A stretch of 64,000 bases of DNA from Medakamo hakoo (taxonomy: Eukaryota > Chlorophyta > Trebouxiophyceae > Coccomyxaceae): assembly GCA_026636295.1 (NCBI GenBank), contig CP089451.1, positions 930,001 to 994,000 on the forward strand. The letters run 5' to 3'. The notes beneath the pieces are model-generated. The model was not told the DNA's origin. It saw only the letters and a list, made by a program, of their open reading frames with translations, and did no database searches. Made by a program: the position numbers and the translations under genes. Below, in pieces: positions 50,130 through 59,989 of the stretch. The number at the start of each line of letters is the position of its first letter. Position 1 is the stretch's first letter.

Positions 50130-51152
50130 ATGAATTCGCACGCCCGCTCACTCGCCGCTCGCGGTCCCGCGGCCGCGGCGCCGCCGCCCGCATCGCGTGG
50201 GGCAGCCTGTCGGGCTGTGCCTGGTCCTGGCGCCCCGGCCGCCGCGAGATCTGGTCGGCCTGGAGTGGCGGCGGGCAGCCGCGCGAGTGGTGCGGCGCGT
50301 CGGCCGACGACGACCACCACCCTCCTCCCGACCACCAGCCGCACCCTGTCCTGCACCACCCGGGCCACGCCGTCCACGGCCGCGCGCGCGTCCTCTCCTT
50401 CAACCTCGGACGCCGACTACCTCGCCCTCAAAAACGTGACGGTGTACCGCGCGACCGACGGGGAAGCCGTGCCGCTGGCGTCCACGTTCCGCGCGGGGCC
50501 GACCGACCGCACGCTGCTCTTCGTCCTGACGCACGCGGCCGACCTCGCGCCCTGGGAGCTGGTGCCGCTGGTGCTGAAAGCGCTGCCCAAACTGCGCGAG
50601 GCGGGCGTGCAAGTCGTCTTTGTCGTGTCGGGCACGGCCGCCAACGCGGCCGTGCTGGCGGAGCGGCTGGCCATGCCGCCGTCCATCCTCTTTGCCGACC
50701 CGACTGCGGCCACGCACGACGCCCTGGGCTTTTCCAAGGGCTTCGACCCTGACGGCCCCGTCAAACTGAGCCCGTACGCGCGGTTGCTGGCCATGCTGGC
50801 CGGCATCGGCTCCCCCGGCACGATCGGCCGCGTCGTGCGGGGCTACGTCGGCGACCGCGACGGCGACGAGATCTTCGGGCGCGGGCCCTTTGACATCCTG
50901 GGCAAGGGGTACCAGCGGCCCATGGAGCGGGCGACGCAGCGCCTGTTCAACATGGGCGCCGTGCTGGGAGGGTGGAAAGAGCTCGCGCCGCCCGACCCGG
51001 AGCTGCTGACGCGCCTGGGCGGGGCGGTCGCGCTCAAGGGCCGGGCGACCGTGCTGCGCCACGCGGACGCGGGAATTTTAGACTACGTGGACTTGAAGCA
51101 AGCGTGTGCGGCGGTGGGCGCGGCGAAAGCGTTGCCGCCGGGGGAGGGGTGA
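50130..51152 (+). CDS. Thioredoxin-fold PRXL2/AAED1-like protein, plastid leader
   Basis: Single exon, 340 residues. The first 90 residues are Ser/Thr/Ala/Arg-rich, like a plastid transit peptide. The globular part follows the peroxiredoxin-like 2 pattern: RTLLFVLTHAADLAPWELVP, LREAGVQVVFVVSG, then SILFADPTAATHDALGFSKG, a PFDILGKGYQRP patch and VLRHADAGILDYVDLKQAC at the end. The usual CxxC or peroxidatic Cys after the first strand is not present (THAADLAPWE). Redox activity is therefore doubtful. The start Met at 50130 is the first in frame. Confidence 0.78.
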   Translation: MNSHARSLAARGPAAAAPPPASRGAACRAVPGPGAPAAARSGRPGVAAGSRASGAARRPTTTTTLLPTTSRTLSCTTRATPSTAARASSPSTSDADYLALKNVTVYRATDGEAVPLASTFRAGPTDRTLLFVLTHAADLAPWELVPLVLKALPKLREAGVQVVFVVSGTAANAAVLAERLAMPPSILFADPTAATHDALGFSKGFDPDGPVKLSPYARLLAMLAGIGSPGTIGRVVRGYVGDRDGDEIFGRGPFDILGKGYQRPMERATQRLFNMGAVLGGWKELAPPDPELLTRLGGAVALKGRATVLRHADAGILDYVDLKQACAAVGAAKALPPGEG

Positions 51153-51291
51153 GGAGAGGTGTGTGGGCGAGTGTGTGTGTGACTTGGGGGTGGTCGAGAA
51201 CATGCCGTGCGGCGCGCGCGCGGACTGCCCGCTCAGACACCCCACCCCAAACAAGGCAGGAAGCAAAGCGCACGCCGCGCCCCACCCCGCC

Positions 51292-52740
51292 ATGACTCGC
51301 ATGCCCACCGACACCCCACCCATCCGCGTCTCCGAGGAGGCCCAGGCCCAGGAGACAGGCCCGGCTCCCATCGCGCACGGGCACGCCACGCGCTCGAAAG
51401 ACGTGAAAGAAGAACACCCCGCGGGCGCGCCCGCGGACACGCACGCCGCCGGTCACGCCAAGAAGGCCGCGTCCGCCGCGCCGGCCAAGCTGAAGGAAGT
51501 GAAGGAGGAGGAGGCCGACGCCCCCGCCCACGCGACGCACGGCAAGTTCGCCGCCGCCGCCGCGGCCGCGGACGTCAAAAAAGAAGAGGCCGCCGAGCCG
51601 GCCGCCCACCCGCCCGCCCACAAGAAAGCCAAGGAGGAGACGGAGGCGGCGGGCGGGGGCGCCGCCGCCGCGCCGCACCACGCCTTGGCCATCGACCGCC
51701 CCTTGCACGCCGCCTTGGAGACGTCGCCCACGCCCGGCTCCAAGAAAGCGCCGGCCATCCTGGAGCAGGGCCGGATCGTCTTTCTCTTCGACCCGACCAA
51801 AGCGGCCGCGGCCACGGGCGTCTCCTCCCTGGCGGACGTGCGCCACTTTTTCATCGCCCTCGTCCCGTCCGTCGACTCGGACGACAAAGCCAAAGCCGCG
51901 GGCGTGGACGACTGGCACGCGCGCGCCCGCCTGCTGATTGTCGGCCGCAAGCGCCTGCCGTCGGCCGTCGGCGAACGCTACTGGGGTTTCGTCGACGCCG
52001 TCGCCGACACGTACGACGGCCTGTTCAAGGAGAAGCAAGCCGCGGCCGAGGAGGGCGGCGGCGCGGCCGGGGACGACACGCCCGTCCCATCCTCGCCGAA
52101 AAAGGGCGGGACCAAGCGCAAGGCGCCACCGGGCGAGGGCGCGCCCGCCGCGGCCGCGGGCGCGCTGCGCGTCGTCGCGGAGGGCGACTACGCGATCACC
52201 CGCCTCGGTCATGCGCCAGGAACCGGCCACATGCAGTGGGTGCTGTCCGAGCCGCACGCGCACGCGGAAGCTGGGTCGGCGCGGGCCGAGTTTGGGATCG
52301 AGGACGCCGCCCGGTTCGTCTGCACGTGCAAAAACCCGCGCGCGGCCGGCGCCCGGGCGATGGGCCTGTCCGTCAAGGCCGCGTACTCGCCCGGTGCCCA
52401 AGCCGCCTTTGCGGGCAGCACGGCCCGCACGGCGGGCACAGGCCTGGCCTGGCAGAACGCGACCGCGCACCCGGAGCTGCTGTCGACCGTCCACGCCGAG
52501 TTTTTGCTCATCCGCGCGAAGCCGGCCAAGGAGCGCGACCCAGCGCTGACGCACTCGCTGGCGGAAGCCGCGGCCGAAGACCACGCCGAACGTGTCGACG
52601 CCATGCACGCCGAAGCTAAAGGCGCGGGCGGCCCGGCGGCCGAAGAGTTTGAAGCGACGCTGGCCGCGCTGAACGAAGAGCTGCACGCCCGGGCTTTGGG
52701 CCTGGACGTCAAACCGGCGGTGACGGGCCAGCTGGAGTGA
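51292..52740 (+). CDS. Conserved-looking protein of unknown function with Lys/Ala/His-rich N-terminus
   Basis: Single exon, 482 residues; no family recognised with confidence. Residues 1-135 are disordered and dominated by Ala, Lys, Glu and His (KDVKEEHPAGAP, KLKEVKEEEADAPAH). The globular region begins GRIVFLFDPTKAAA and continues DVRHFFIALVPSVDSDD, RLLIVGRKRLPSAVGERYWG and FVDAVADTYDGLF. After a Lys/Gly linker come EGDYAITRLGHAPGTGHMQW, EFGIEDAARFVCTCKNPRAA and VHAEFLLIRAKPAKERDP. It resembles, from memory only, an uncharacterised family in bacteria and fungi. The end is Ala/Glu-rich helical. It lies 139 bp downstream of the PRXL2-like gene on the same strand. Confidence 0.75.
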   Translation: MTRMPTDTPPIRVSEEAQAQETGPAPIAHGHATRSKDVKEEHPAGAPADTHAAGHAKKAASAAPAKLKEVKEEEADAPAHATHGKFAAAAAAADVKKEEAAEPAAHPPAHKKAKEETEAAGGGAAAAPHHALAIDRPLHAALETSPTPGSKKAPAILEQGRIVFLFDPTKAAAATGVSSLADVRHFFIALVPSVDSDDKAKAAGVDDWHARARLLIVGRKRLPSAVGERYWGFVDAVADTYDGLFKEKQAAAEEGGGAAGDDTPVPSSPKKGGTKRKAPPGEGAPAAAAGALRVVAEGDYAITRLGHAPGTGHMQWVLSEPHAHAEAGSARAEFGIEDAARFVCTCKNPRAAGARAMGLSVKAAYSPGAQAAFAGSTARTAGTGLAWQNATAHPELLSTVHAEFLLIRAKPAKERDPALTHSLAEAAAEDHAERVDAMHAEAKGAGGPAAEEFEATLAALNEELHARALGLDVKPAVTGQLE

Positions 52741-52950
52741 GCGCGTGTGTTGTTTTGAGGTGGGGACGACGACCGCGCGCGCCAAGGTCGGAGAGAGAGA
52801 AAGAGAGCGGGCTTGAATGGGGAGTTTGTTTGTGTTGTCTGTCTGTTTCTTTTGTTTTGTCTTCCATCCCACCTGCAACGCACGACCACACACCGTCCCG
52901 TCGAGCAGGCGCGCCTCTACAGCTCTTTCATCGACATCTACATGGCCTCA

Positions 52951-53741
52951 TCACCGTTGCAACGCCGGCCTCCCACCACTCCCACCTCCGCCCACTCTTT
53001 CCCGCGCCGCCCGCGCTTCCCGAGCCTCAGCCATCAGCTCCTCATACTCTTCCGGATCGATTTTCAGGCGCGGCAGCACAAAGACGGCGAACGCGACGAA
53101 GAGGGCCATGAGGCCGTACGGCGTTTTCAGGAATGCGACGGGGTCAAAGCGCGCGCGCTCGTCAAAGGGCGACGCCCGTGCCGTGGGGCGCAGGGCCAGC
53201 GGCGCCGTCGGCAGCAGGCGGGTCGGAGCCTCGGCCAGTGCGGCTTCGACGGTCGCGCCGCCGCCGCCCTCCTCACCCCCTCGCACCCACACCCAGACGA
53301 GCGGGTAGGCCAACCCCGGCGCGTCGACCGTCAGCACGTGCGAGCCGGGCGGGAGGGACGGAAAGGTGAACGCGCCGGTGTCAGCCCGTGGGTGGGCGGT
53401 GAGCGGGCTCCCCGAGCCGTGTGGGGTCAGGGAGACGGCGATGGCCGCGGGCGAGACGTCCGAGACTGGGGCGTGGCATGGATGGGTGGTGTGGGCAGAC
53501 GGAGAGTGAGGCGCGGCGTAGGGCGGGGGGGTGGTCGCGCGGGCGTGGGGTGGTCGGGAAGCAGCCGATCGGGATGAGCGGGGGCAAAGACGACGCGCCC
53601 CCATCCTTCCCGCCTTTCCTCCCCTGCCTTACCTGGCCAGTGCACGACGCCGTGCAGGCTCGCCTCAGGCGCCGCTGCGACGGCGGCGACGGCAGCGCCG
53701 GCTGACAGCAGGGCGAGGACGGCGGTTGCGCAGCGGACCAT
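52951..53741 (-). CDS. EMC7: ER membrane protein complex subunit 7
   Basis: Subunit of the EMC insertase, with a lumenal beta-sandwich and a single membrane anchor. Minus-strand exons 53633-53741 and 52951-53465 give 207 residues; donor GTAAGG, phase 1. Residues 1-24 are a signal peptide (MVRCATAVLALLSAGAAVAA). The lumenal domain includes ASLHGVVHWPVSDV, TGAFTFPSLPPGSHVLTVDA and AYPLVWVWV, the carbohydrate-binding-like fold of the family. The diagnostic anchor is FLKTPYGLMALFVAFAVFVL followed by PRLKIDPEEYEELM. The length is normal. It forms a head-to-head pair (258 bp) with a gene that also encodes a signal peptide. Confidence 0.93.
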
Positions 53742-53999
53742 TGGATTTCGGCAGCGCCGCGTTCTCTCTCCCGGCGCTCTTTGTTTCCAGCGGCGGTGTG
53801 GTTGGTGAATGAGGAGGCCGTGTGGGCTAGGCGGCGGGGTTGGGACGGGTGCTGAGCCGTGGAATTTTTTGGTCGACGGGGACGGGAACAGAGGGGAGGG
53901 GGAGCGAGCAACGGAGGAGTGAGGAAGGGGAGGGCGCACACAGTCGTTCTCCGCAAAACGGCACGCGCGTCGCGCTCCCTCTCCGCCACTCGAAAACGC

Positions 54000-55104
54000 A
54001 TGCCTCCGCGTCTCGTCCTGGCCGCTGCCCTCGTGGGCCTGGTCACCGGCATCCAGGTGAGGCAGCCAGCCGCATGGGAGGGAGTGGGAAAGCGGGCACG
54101 CTCTCCCTTTTCGCGGGCCGCATGCGCCGGGGAGCGCCATAGGCCCGGCGCGCGCCCGCCTCCCCCGCCCGCCACACCACCACCACCCCAGTCACGACAC
54201 ACGCCCCCACCGCGGAGCGGCGCCCGCCGCGGCAACGGGGCCGCACCTCGCACCCGCGCTCAAGCACACGCGCCGCCCCCCACCCACCCACCACCACAAT
54301 AAAAAACGACAGGCCGCCCCCGGCCCGCTGCCCCCCCTCTCCCCGCTCCCCGCCGCCGCCGCCGCGCCTCTCAACCCCCTCCTGTCGGCCATGGAGGAGC
54401 CCGCCCGCTTGGCCGACGCGTACGCGGCCGCCCGCAACACGGCCGCCGCCCAGCAGTGGGCGGACGCGACGGCGAAGGGCAAGCAAGTGGACGGCGCGCC
54501 TGTCGCCCTGCCACCCTCGGCCGCGGCGACCAAGCCGCTGGTGGTCGCGAGCGCGCAAGCCGCGACGGGCGCGCCCAACCCGACGGCCGGGACGAAGGAG
54601 CGGAGTGGGGAGCCGCCGTCGGACCCGGTGGAAGCCGTGGTGGAAGCGGGCGCGGACGCGGTGTCGGGCCGGCCGCCCCGGCTGGTGGACCTGTTGATGA
54701 AGGGCCCGGGCGGCGGCGAGGGCCCGGGCGGCCGGCGCCTGCTCGCGGGCGCGGCGGCGGAAACGGCCCCGACTGCCGCCGCCGATGACGACGACGCGTC
54801 GGGCGCCGCCCCGTCCCCGAAACCCCGCCTGTCCAAGTACAAGCTGTTCAAGACGGCCGACCCGCACCGGGTGAGTGTTTGGTGCGGTGGCTGGGCGGGG
54901 GGAGGCGGGCGGGAGGGAGGGTCTGTTTGCATCCGGGTGGGGAGGGAGGGGGGGTTGGGGTTGTGCTGGAACGACCCCCCGCCCACCCTCACACACTCAC
55001 ACACGCACGCGCACCGCCATCCCAAACCTCAGGGTGCCGCCGCCGGCCTGGCCTCTATTCTGCCGCCGCACGTGGCCCTGCCGGCCCTGCCCGGGCGGCG
55101 ATAG
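54000..55104 (+). CDS. Secreted or vesicular protein of unknown function
   Basis: Not recognised. Exons 54000-54056, 54313-54870 and 55033-55104 give 228 residues; both introns are phase 0 with GTGAGG and GTGAGT donors. Exon 1 is a signal peptide (MPPRLVLAAALVGLVTGIQ). The rest is Ala/Pro-rich and mostly disordered, with LLSAMEEPARLADAYAAARN, PPRLVDLLMKG, an acidic Asp run, then LSKYKLFKTADPHR and ASILPPHVALPALPGRR at the end. The final two segments, which look least random, may be the conserved part. Divergent to EMC7. Confidence 0.72.
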
Positions 55105-55144
55105 ATGGGGATGATGGAAGAGGGGGTGTGGCGACGGGATGGCG

Positions 55145-55149
55145 TGTAA
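55145..55149 (+). terminator. TGTAA poly(A) signal for the secreted unknown
   Basis: TGTAA about 40 bases past the stop codon, followed by an A8 run. Confidence 0.45.
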
Positions 55150-55374
55150 GGAAAAAAAATGCGCGCGCTCTCTGCACGGCTTCAGTCGGGTCAATGTGCG
55201 CGCTGTCCTCTCTCTCTCTCAACGAACAACGGGGGGGTGCGTGCCGCCGCGCGCCAGTCGTACGCGTGCCGAAGCCTTTTCCCGACCCGCCCAGCGCCCT
55301 TTCCCCCAGTCCCAGCCTGTGAGCGGCACACGAGCCAGGGAACGGTCAAAACACATACGAGCGCGCACGCTCCA

Positions 55375-57471
55375 ATGGATGGGATTGAGCGCCGGCCAGG
55401 CGGTGACGCCATCCCGCTCATGGCCGGCGACGGCGCATCGACGAGCACAGCGACTGCTCTGTCTCCCTCGGGCCGTGGTGGCGCCGCCCTCCTGCGCAGG
55501 AGGTCGTCCGGCTCGTCGCGGTTTTCTCGCTTCATGGCCGCACCCAGTGCTGCAGCTTCCGCGGCTGCCGTCGCGATGGGCTTGACACCAAACCGGGAGT
55601 TGGTCGCTGTCGCCTTGGTGAGTGGCTGAGTTGCATGTGTGCAGAGGGGGCAGAAGGGCGTGAGAGATGAGGGTGAGGGCGGCCACAGACGACGGGCGGC
55701 CCCCCCGCCCTGGGTCGCGACCCCCCGCCGTGATGGGGTGGGTGCGGCAACACGCCGCCGCGCCCTCCCCTGCCCACCACCACCACCTCTCACCCCCGCC
55801 ACACACCGCAACCTTCTCTCTTCTGTTTGTCTCTGTGGCGTCACAGGCGTACGCCGTCCAGGGCGTGAAAATCCGGCTGGCCGGCCTCGCCGAAAACTAC
55901 CTCCTCAAAGACGGCCTGCGCCTGTCGCCCGCCGCCGTCACGTCCCTGCTGTCACTGGCCCACATCCCGTGGGTCGTCAAGCCGGCGTACGGCTTCATCT
56001 CGGACAGCTTCCCGATCCGGGGCGAGCGGCGGCGGCCGTACCTGGTGGTGTGCGCGCTGTTGGGCGCGGCGTCCTTCTGGCTGCTGGGCGCGGGCGGCCT
56101 GGCCGCCATCACGCCGGCGTCCGCGCTCGCCCTCATCACCCTGAGCGAACTGTCCGTCGCGTTCAGCGACGTCGTCGTGGATGCTGTGGTCGTGGAAATC
56201 GCGCGCGGCGAGCCGCAGGCCACGGCGGGCGCGCTCCAGAGCCTGTGCTGGGGCGCGCAAGCCGTCGGGTCGCTGTCCACCGCCTGGACGGCCGGCTACG
56301 TCATCGAGGCGGCCGGGCCGCGCGCGACGCTGTCCCTGATGGCCGCCTTCCCGCTGCTCGTCGCGGTCGCGGCCGGCTTCATCCGCGAACAGCCGCTGCC
56401 GCCGGCCGTCGCGGGCGCGGCCTCGCCCCCTGCCTCCTCCTCCAGTGCGTCCGGTTTCTGGCGCACAAAGGCCGCGGAGCTGGCTGCCCAGACGCGCACG
56501 CTGTTCGCCACCCTGAGGAGCCCGGCCATCTTCGGGCCGGCCGTCTTCATTTACGCCTACCACGCCGCGCCGTCGGCCGGGTCGGCGCTGTTTTACTTCT
56601 ACTCCGACCCGGTGGAAAAGGGTGGGCTGGCCTTCCCGCCGTCGTTCTTGGGCAAGGTGGCGCTGATTGACGGGTTTGCGTCCCTGGCGGGCGTGTGGGT
56701 GCGTTGAGCGTGCGCGGTGGCTGGGGTGGAGGGCGGGGTGGAGGGCGGGGTGGAGGGCGGGCCAGGCGTGCGGACTGAGGTGTGTGTGGGAGGGCGGGAG
56801 GGTCACACCTCGTGCTCCCTTTTGTTTGGGTGCGCGCTGGGTTTGTTTTTTCCCCCGGCGGCGGAGGTTAGGCTGGTCGGCCGCCGCCCCGCTGCGGCCA
56901 CATTGCTTCACCCCCCGGGTCTACCCTCCTCCGCCACTACACACAGGCCTTCAACACGTTCCTACGCCGCGTCCCCTTGCGCAAAGTCTTTGTCGGCATC
57001 TCCTGGGCGTCCGCGGTGGCGGGCCTGACGCAGCTGGTGCTGGTGACGCGGCTCAACGTCCGCCTGGGACTCAACGACCGCCTGTTTGTCATCGCGGACT
57101 CTGTGCTGCTGACGGCGCTGGGCCGCGTCGCCCTCATGCCCGTCCTCGTCCTGGCCGCCCGCATCTGTCCGCCGGGCGTGGAGGGCACGCTGTACGCGGC
57201 GCTGATGTCCCTGTCCAACGCGGGCGGCGGCGCGGGCGAGTTGCTGGGCGCCGCCCTCATGGCCAGGCTGGGCGTCAAGTCGGGCGCGTTTGGCGGGCTG
57301 CCCGCCCTCGTCGCCATCTGCGCGGTCGCGTCGCTGGCGCCGCTGCTGCTGTTGCGCCTGGTCGGGAGCGTCGGCGATGGTGGCAGTGAAGAGGGCGGAG
57401 CAGACAAGTCGAGGGATGCGGGAGGTGGACTGGGCGGGGCGGCCGTCGCGCACAAGGAGGAGGCCGTGTGA
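55375..57471 (+). CDS. Folate-biopterin transporter family (BT1/FBT) membrane protein
   Basis: Major-facilitator transporter of pterins or folates, in plants often on the plastid envelope. Exons 55375-55617, 55847-56698 and 56947-57471 give 539 residues; donors GTGAGT and GTGCGT, phase 0. After a Ser/Arg-rich N-terminus, helix 1 is preceded by NRELVAVALVAYAVQG. The family-typical LKDGLRLSPAAVTSLLSLAH and IPWVVKPAYGFISDSFPI, then RRRPYLVV, are present. A later SELSVAFSDVVVDAVVVE matches the FBT signature with the Asp-x-x-x-Asp helix. About 11-12 hydrophobic segments are seen. The C-terminus is Gly/Asp/Lys-rich. Confidence 0.93.
56723..56761 (+). repeat. 12-bp tandem repeat (GGGGTGGAGGGC) x3 in an intron
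   Basis: Three exact copies at 56723-56734, 56735-56746 and 56747-56758, near the 5' end of the second folate-transporter intron. Confidence 0.9.
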
Positions 57472-57480
57472 ATGTTGGAG

Positions 57481-57578
57481 CGCTGCAGGCGTGGTTTTGA
57501 TGGTGGTGGGTGGGTGTGCACGCCGCGCCGCAGGCGTGGTTTGATGGTGGGCGGGTGGATGTGCACGCCGCGCTGCAG
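57481..57578 (+). repeat. 45-bp tandem repeat downstream of the folate-biopterin transporter
   Basis: Copy 1 is at 57481-57525 and copy 2 at 57526-57570, with a few differences (one indel and several substitutions), followed by the first bases of a third copy. It lies between the transporter stop and the PRP17 start and so could be 3' UTR of the one or promoter of the other. Confidence 0.85.
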
Positions 57579-57732
57579 TGCCGCCGCCCACGCTAGCTAC
57601 ACAGCGCCCAACGCGAGCGCGAGGCTGCGTCGCTCCATCCGCCACACCAGCCAAGCACGCCTCACCCTCACACACGCGCGCACGTAGCCAGACGCCTGCT
57701 AGCTGCTCTCAGCGCGCCGGGCCGCCCCAGCC

Positions 57733-59755
57733 ATGGACCTGCTCCAGGGCTACGGCAGGTGCGTGTGTTGTGGCAATGCGCGGCGACTTTGCCACCGCCG
57801 CCGCCTGCCCCTTGCACCCTGACCAGCCCCCGCCACCCGCGCGCGCTGACAAGCCAGAGCGCGTGGGTACACGCAGGGACAGCCGCCCTCACCAAACATC
57901 GCACTCCCTCCCCCCATCTCAATCCAACAGCGACGACAGCGGCGGCGCCGCCGCCGCCGCGCCGTGCCCTCCGTCCCTCCCCCTGCCGTCCGCCGCGCCC
58001 GCCGTCGACACGGCCGGCCTGACCCTGGCCCGCACGGGCGAGGCCGTCCCCGCAGCGGCCACCGCGCACCTGGCGGCGGCGAACGCGCGGGTGGCGTACG
58101 CCAACCTGCCGATTGCCCAGATGCACGCGCCGCTGGCCGGGCCGGTGCACCCGGCCGCTGCCAAGGCCGGCGGCCACGGCGGCCTGGGCGCCGGCCGCAA
58201 CCACGGCTCCGGCCACGTCGTCGACACGGCCATGTCGGCTTTTCATTTCGACGACCAGATCGCCACCTTCGACGCGCGCGGGTACGCCGCCGCGCCGGGC
58301 GGCCAGGGCATGGTGGGTGACCTCCAGGCCGCTGCGGCGGCCGGTGGTGGGACGGTGAACGTGCCCGGGTCCGCGCCGCCGCCGCCGCCCGACCCCGCCG
58401 CCGCCGCCGCGGCTGGCAAGCGCCGGCGCGAAGCCGCGGAAGCCAAAGCCGCCAAACGGGCGGCCGCGGCTGCGGAGGCGCAAGCGGTGCTCGCGTCGGG
58501 TGGGGCGTGGACGCTCGTCCGCCGGGCGCCCTGGGCCGACCGGGCGGTGGCGCCGGCCAAGCCCACGGCCGAGCAGCTGGAATTCCTCAAGGCCGAGGGC
58601 TTCATCAAGGAAGACGAGGAAGGCGGCGGCGAAGAGGGTGGGGAGGCGGGTGCGCTGGTCGCGGCCGGCGCACCGCTCTCCGCCACGTCCGCCGCCGCCA
58701 CGACCGGCACGTCCAAATTCCACGGCGGCGCCGAAGTCGACGAGCTGGGTCGGTCCTGGATGGAGGCGCCGCGCGGCGGGCGGAGAGGCCCGCCGGAGAC
58801 GTGTGCGTTGCCACGCCGCTGCGTCGCGACCTGGGCCGCGCACGGCAAGGGCACGTCCGTCGTCCGGTGGTTCCCCAAAACCGGGCACTTGCTGCTCTCC
58901 ACCGGCCTGGACGGCAAGGCCAAGATCTGGGACGCGCGCGGCCTGGGCGCGGGCGGCGGCGGCAGTGGCGCGCCCCGCCTCCTGCGCTCGTACGCCGGCT
59001 CGCAAAAGGGCATCCGCGACGCGGCCTTCAACGCCGACGGCTCGCGCTTTGCGTACGCGTCGTACGACAAGGTCGTCAAGCTGTGGGACACGGAGACGGG
59101 CAAAGTCCTGGCCGGCCTGGGCGCCGGCTCCAAGGCCATGTTCTACTGCTCCGTCTTCCACCCGGACCCGGACAAGCAGGACGTGGTGCTGGCCGGCTGC
59201 GGCGACAAAAAGGTGTACCAGTGGGACGTGCGCACCGGCGAGGCAGTCCAGGTGTACGACTACCACCTGGCGGCCGTGAACACGGTCACCTTCTTCGACG
59301 AGGGGCGCAAATTTGCGTCGACGTCCGACGACAAGACCGTGCGCGTGTGGGAGTACGGCATCCCCGTCCAGGTCAAGCTGGTCGCGGACCCGGGCATGCA
59401 CGCCATCCCCGCGACGGCGACCCACCCGTCGGGCGGCTTCATCGTCGGCCAGTCCATGGACAACACCATCGTCACCTTTTCCACGCGGGAACGGTTCAAG
59501 GCGGTGGGCAAAAAGACGTTCAAGGGCCACGCCGTCGCCGGGTACGCGTGCCGGCCCGCGTTCTCGCCCGACGGCCGCTACCTCGTGTCGGGCGACGGCG
59601 AGGGCAAGGCCTACTACTGGGACTGGAAAAACACGCGCGTGGCCCGGTCCGTGCAAGCGCACGACGGCGTGTGCATCGACGTGGCGTGGCACCCCACTGA
59701 GGCCAGCCGCATGGTGACGGCCGGGTGGGATGGCAACATCAAGTGCTGGGAGTGA
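57733..59755 (+). CDS. PRP17: Pre-mRNA splicing factor PRP17/CDC40, WD40 protein
   Basis: Second-step splicing factor of the spliceosome. Exons 57733-57758 and 57931-59755 give 616 residues; the first exon is only 26 bases, and the phase-2 junction yields MDLLQGYGSDDSGG, like the start of known PRP17 proteins. Residues 55-200 hold the conserved helical region (ANARVAYANLPIAQMHAPLA, PVHPAAAKAGG, MSAFHFDDQIATFDARGYA). Then comes an Ala/Lys stretch with SGGAWTLVRRAPWADRAVAP. Seven WD40 repeats follow from about residue 330 (VVRWFPKTGHLLLSTGLDGK, IWDARG, RFAYASYDKVVKLWD, VYQWDVRTGEAVQVYDYH) to the end IKCWE. Length is normal for the family. Confidence 0.95.
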
Positions 59756-59989
59756 TGGAGGAGGGACGACGAGGGGATGGGGGGTGGGGGTGGGGGTGGG
59801 GGAGGGGAGAGGGTTGGGTGGGGGGTGGCAGCTGTGCAGCTTTTCCCAGTAGTTTTTTTGTCTCGACCCCTGTGTTTCGGCTTTCTCTACAATCCCTCTC
59901 TCCAGCCGCGGCGCACAACAACAACAACAACAACCAAGAAAAAAAGAATCGGGTAAAGGTACACAAGGACAGTGATACAGATGCTCTCA

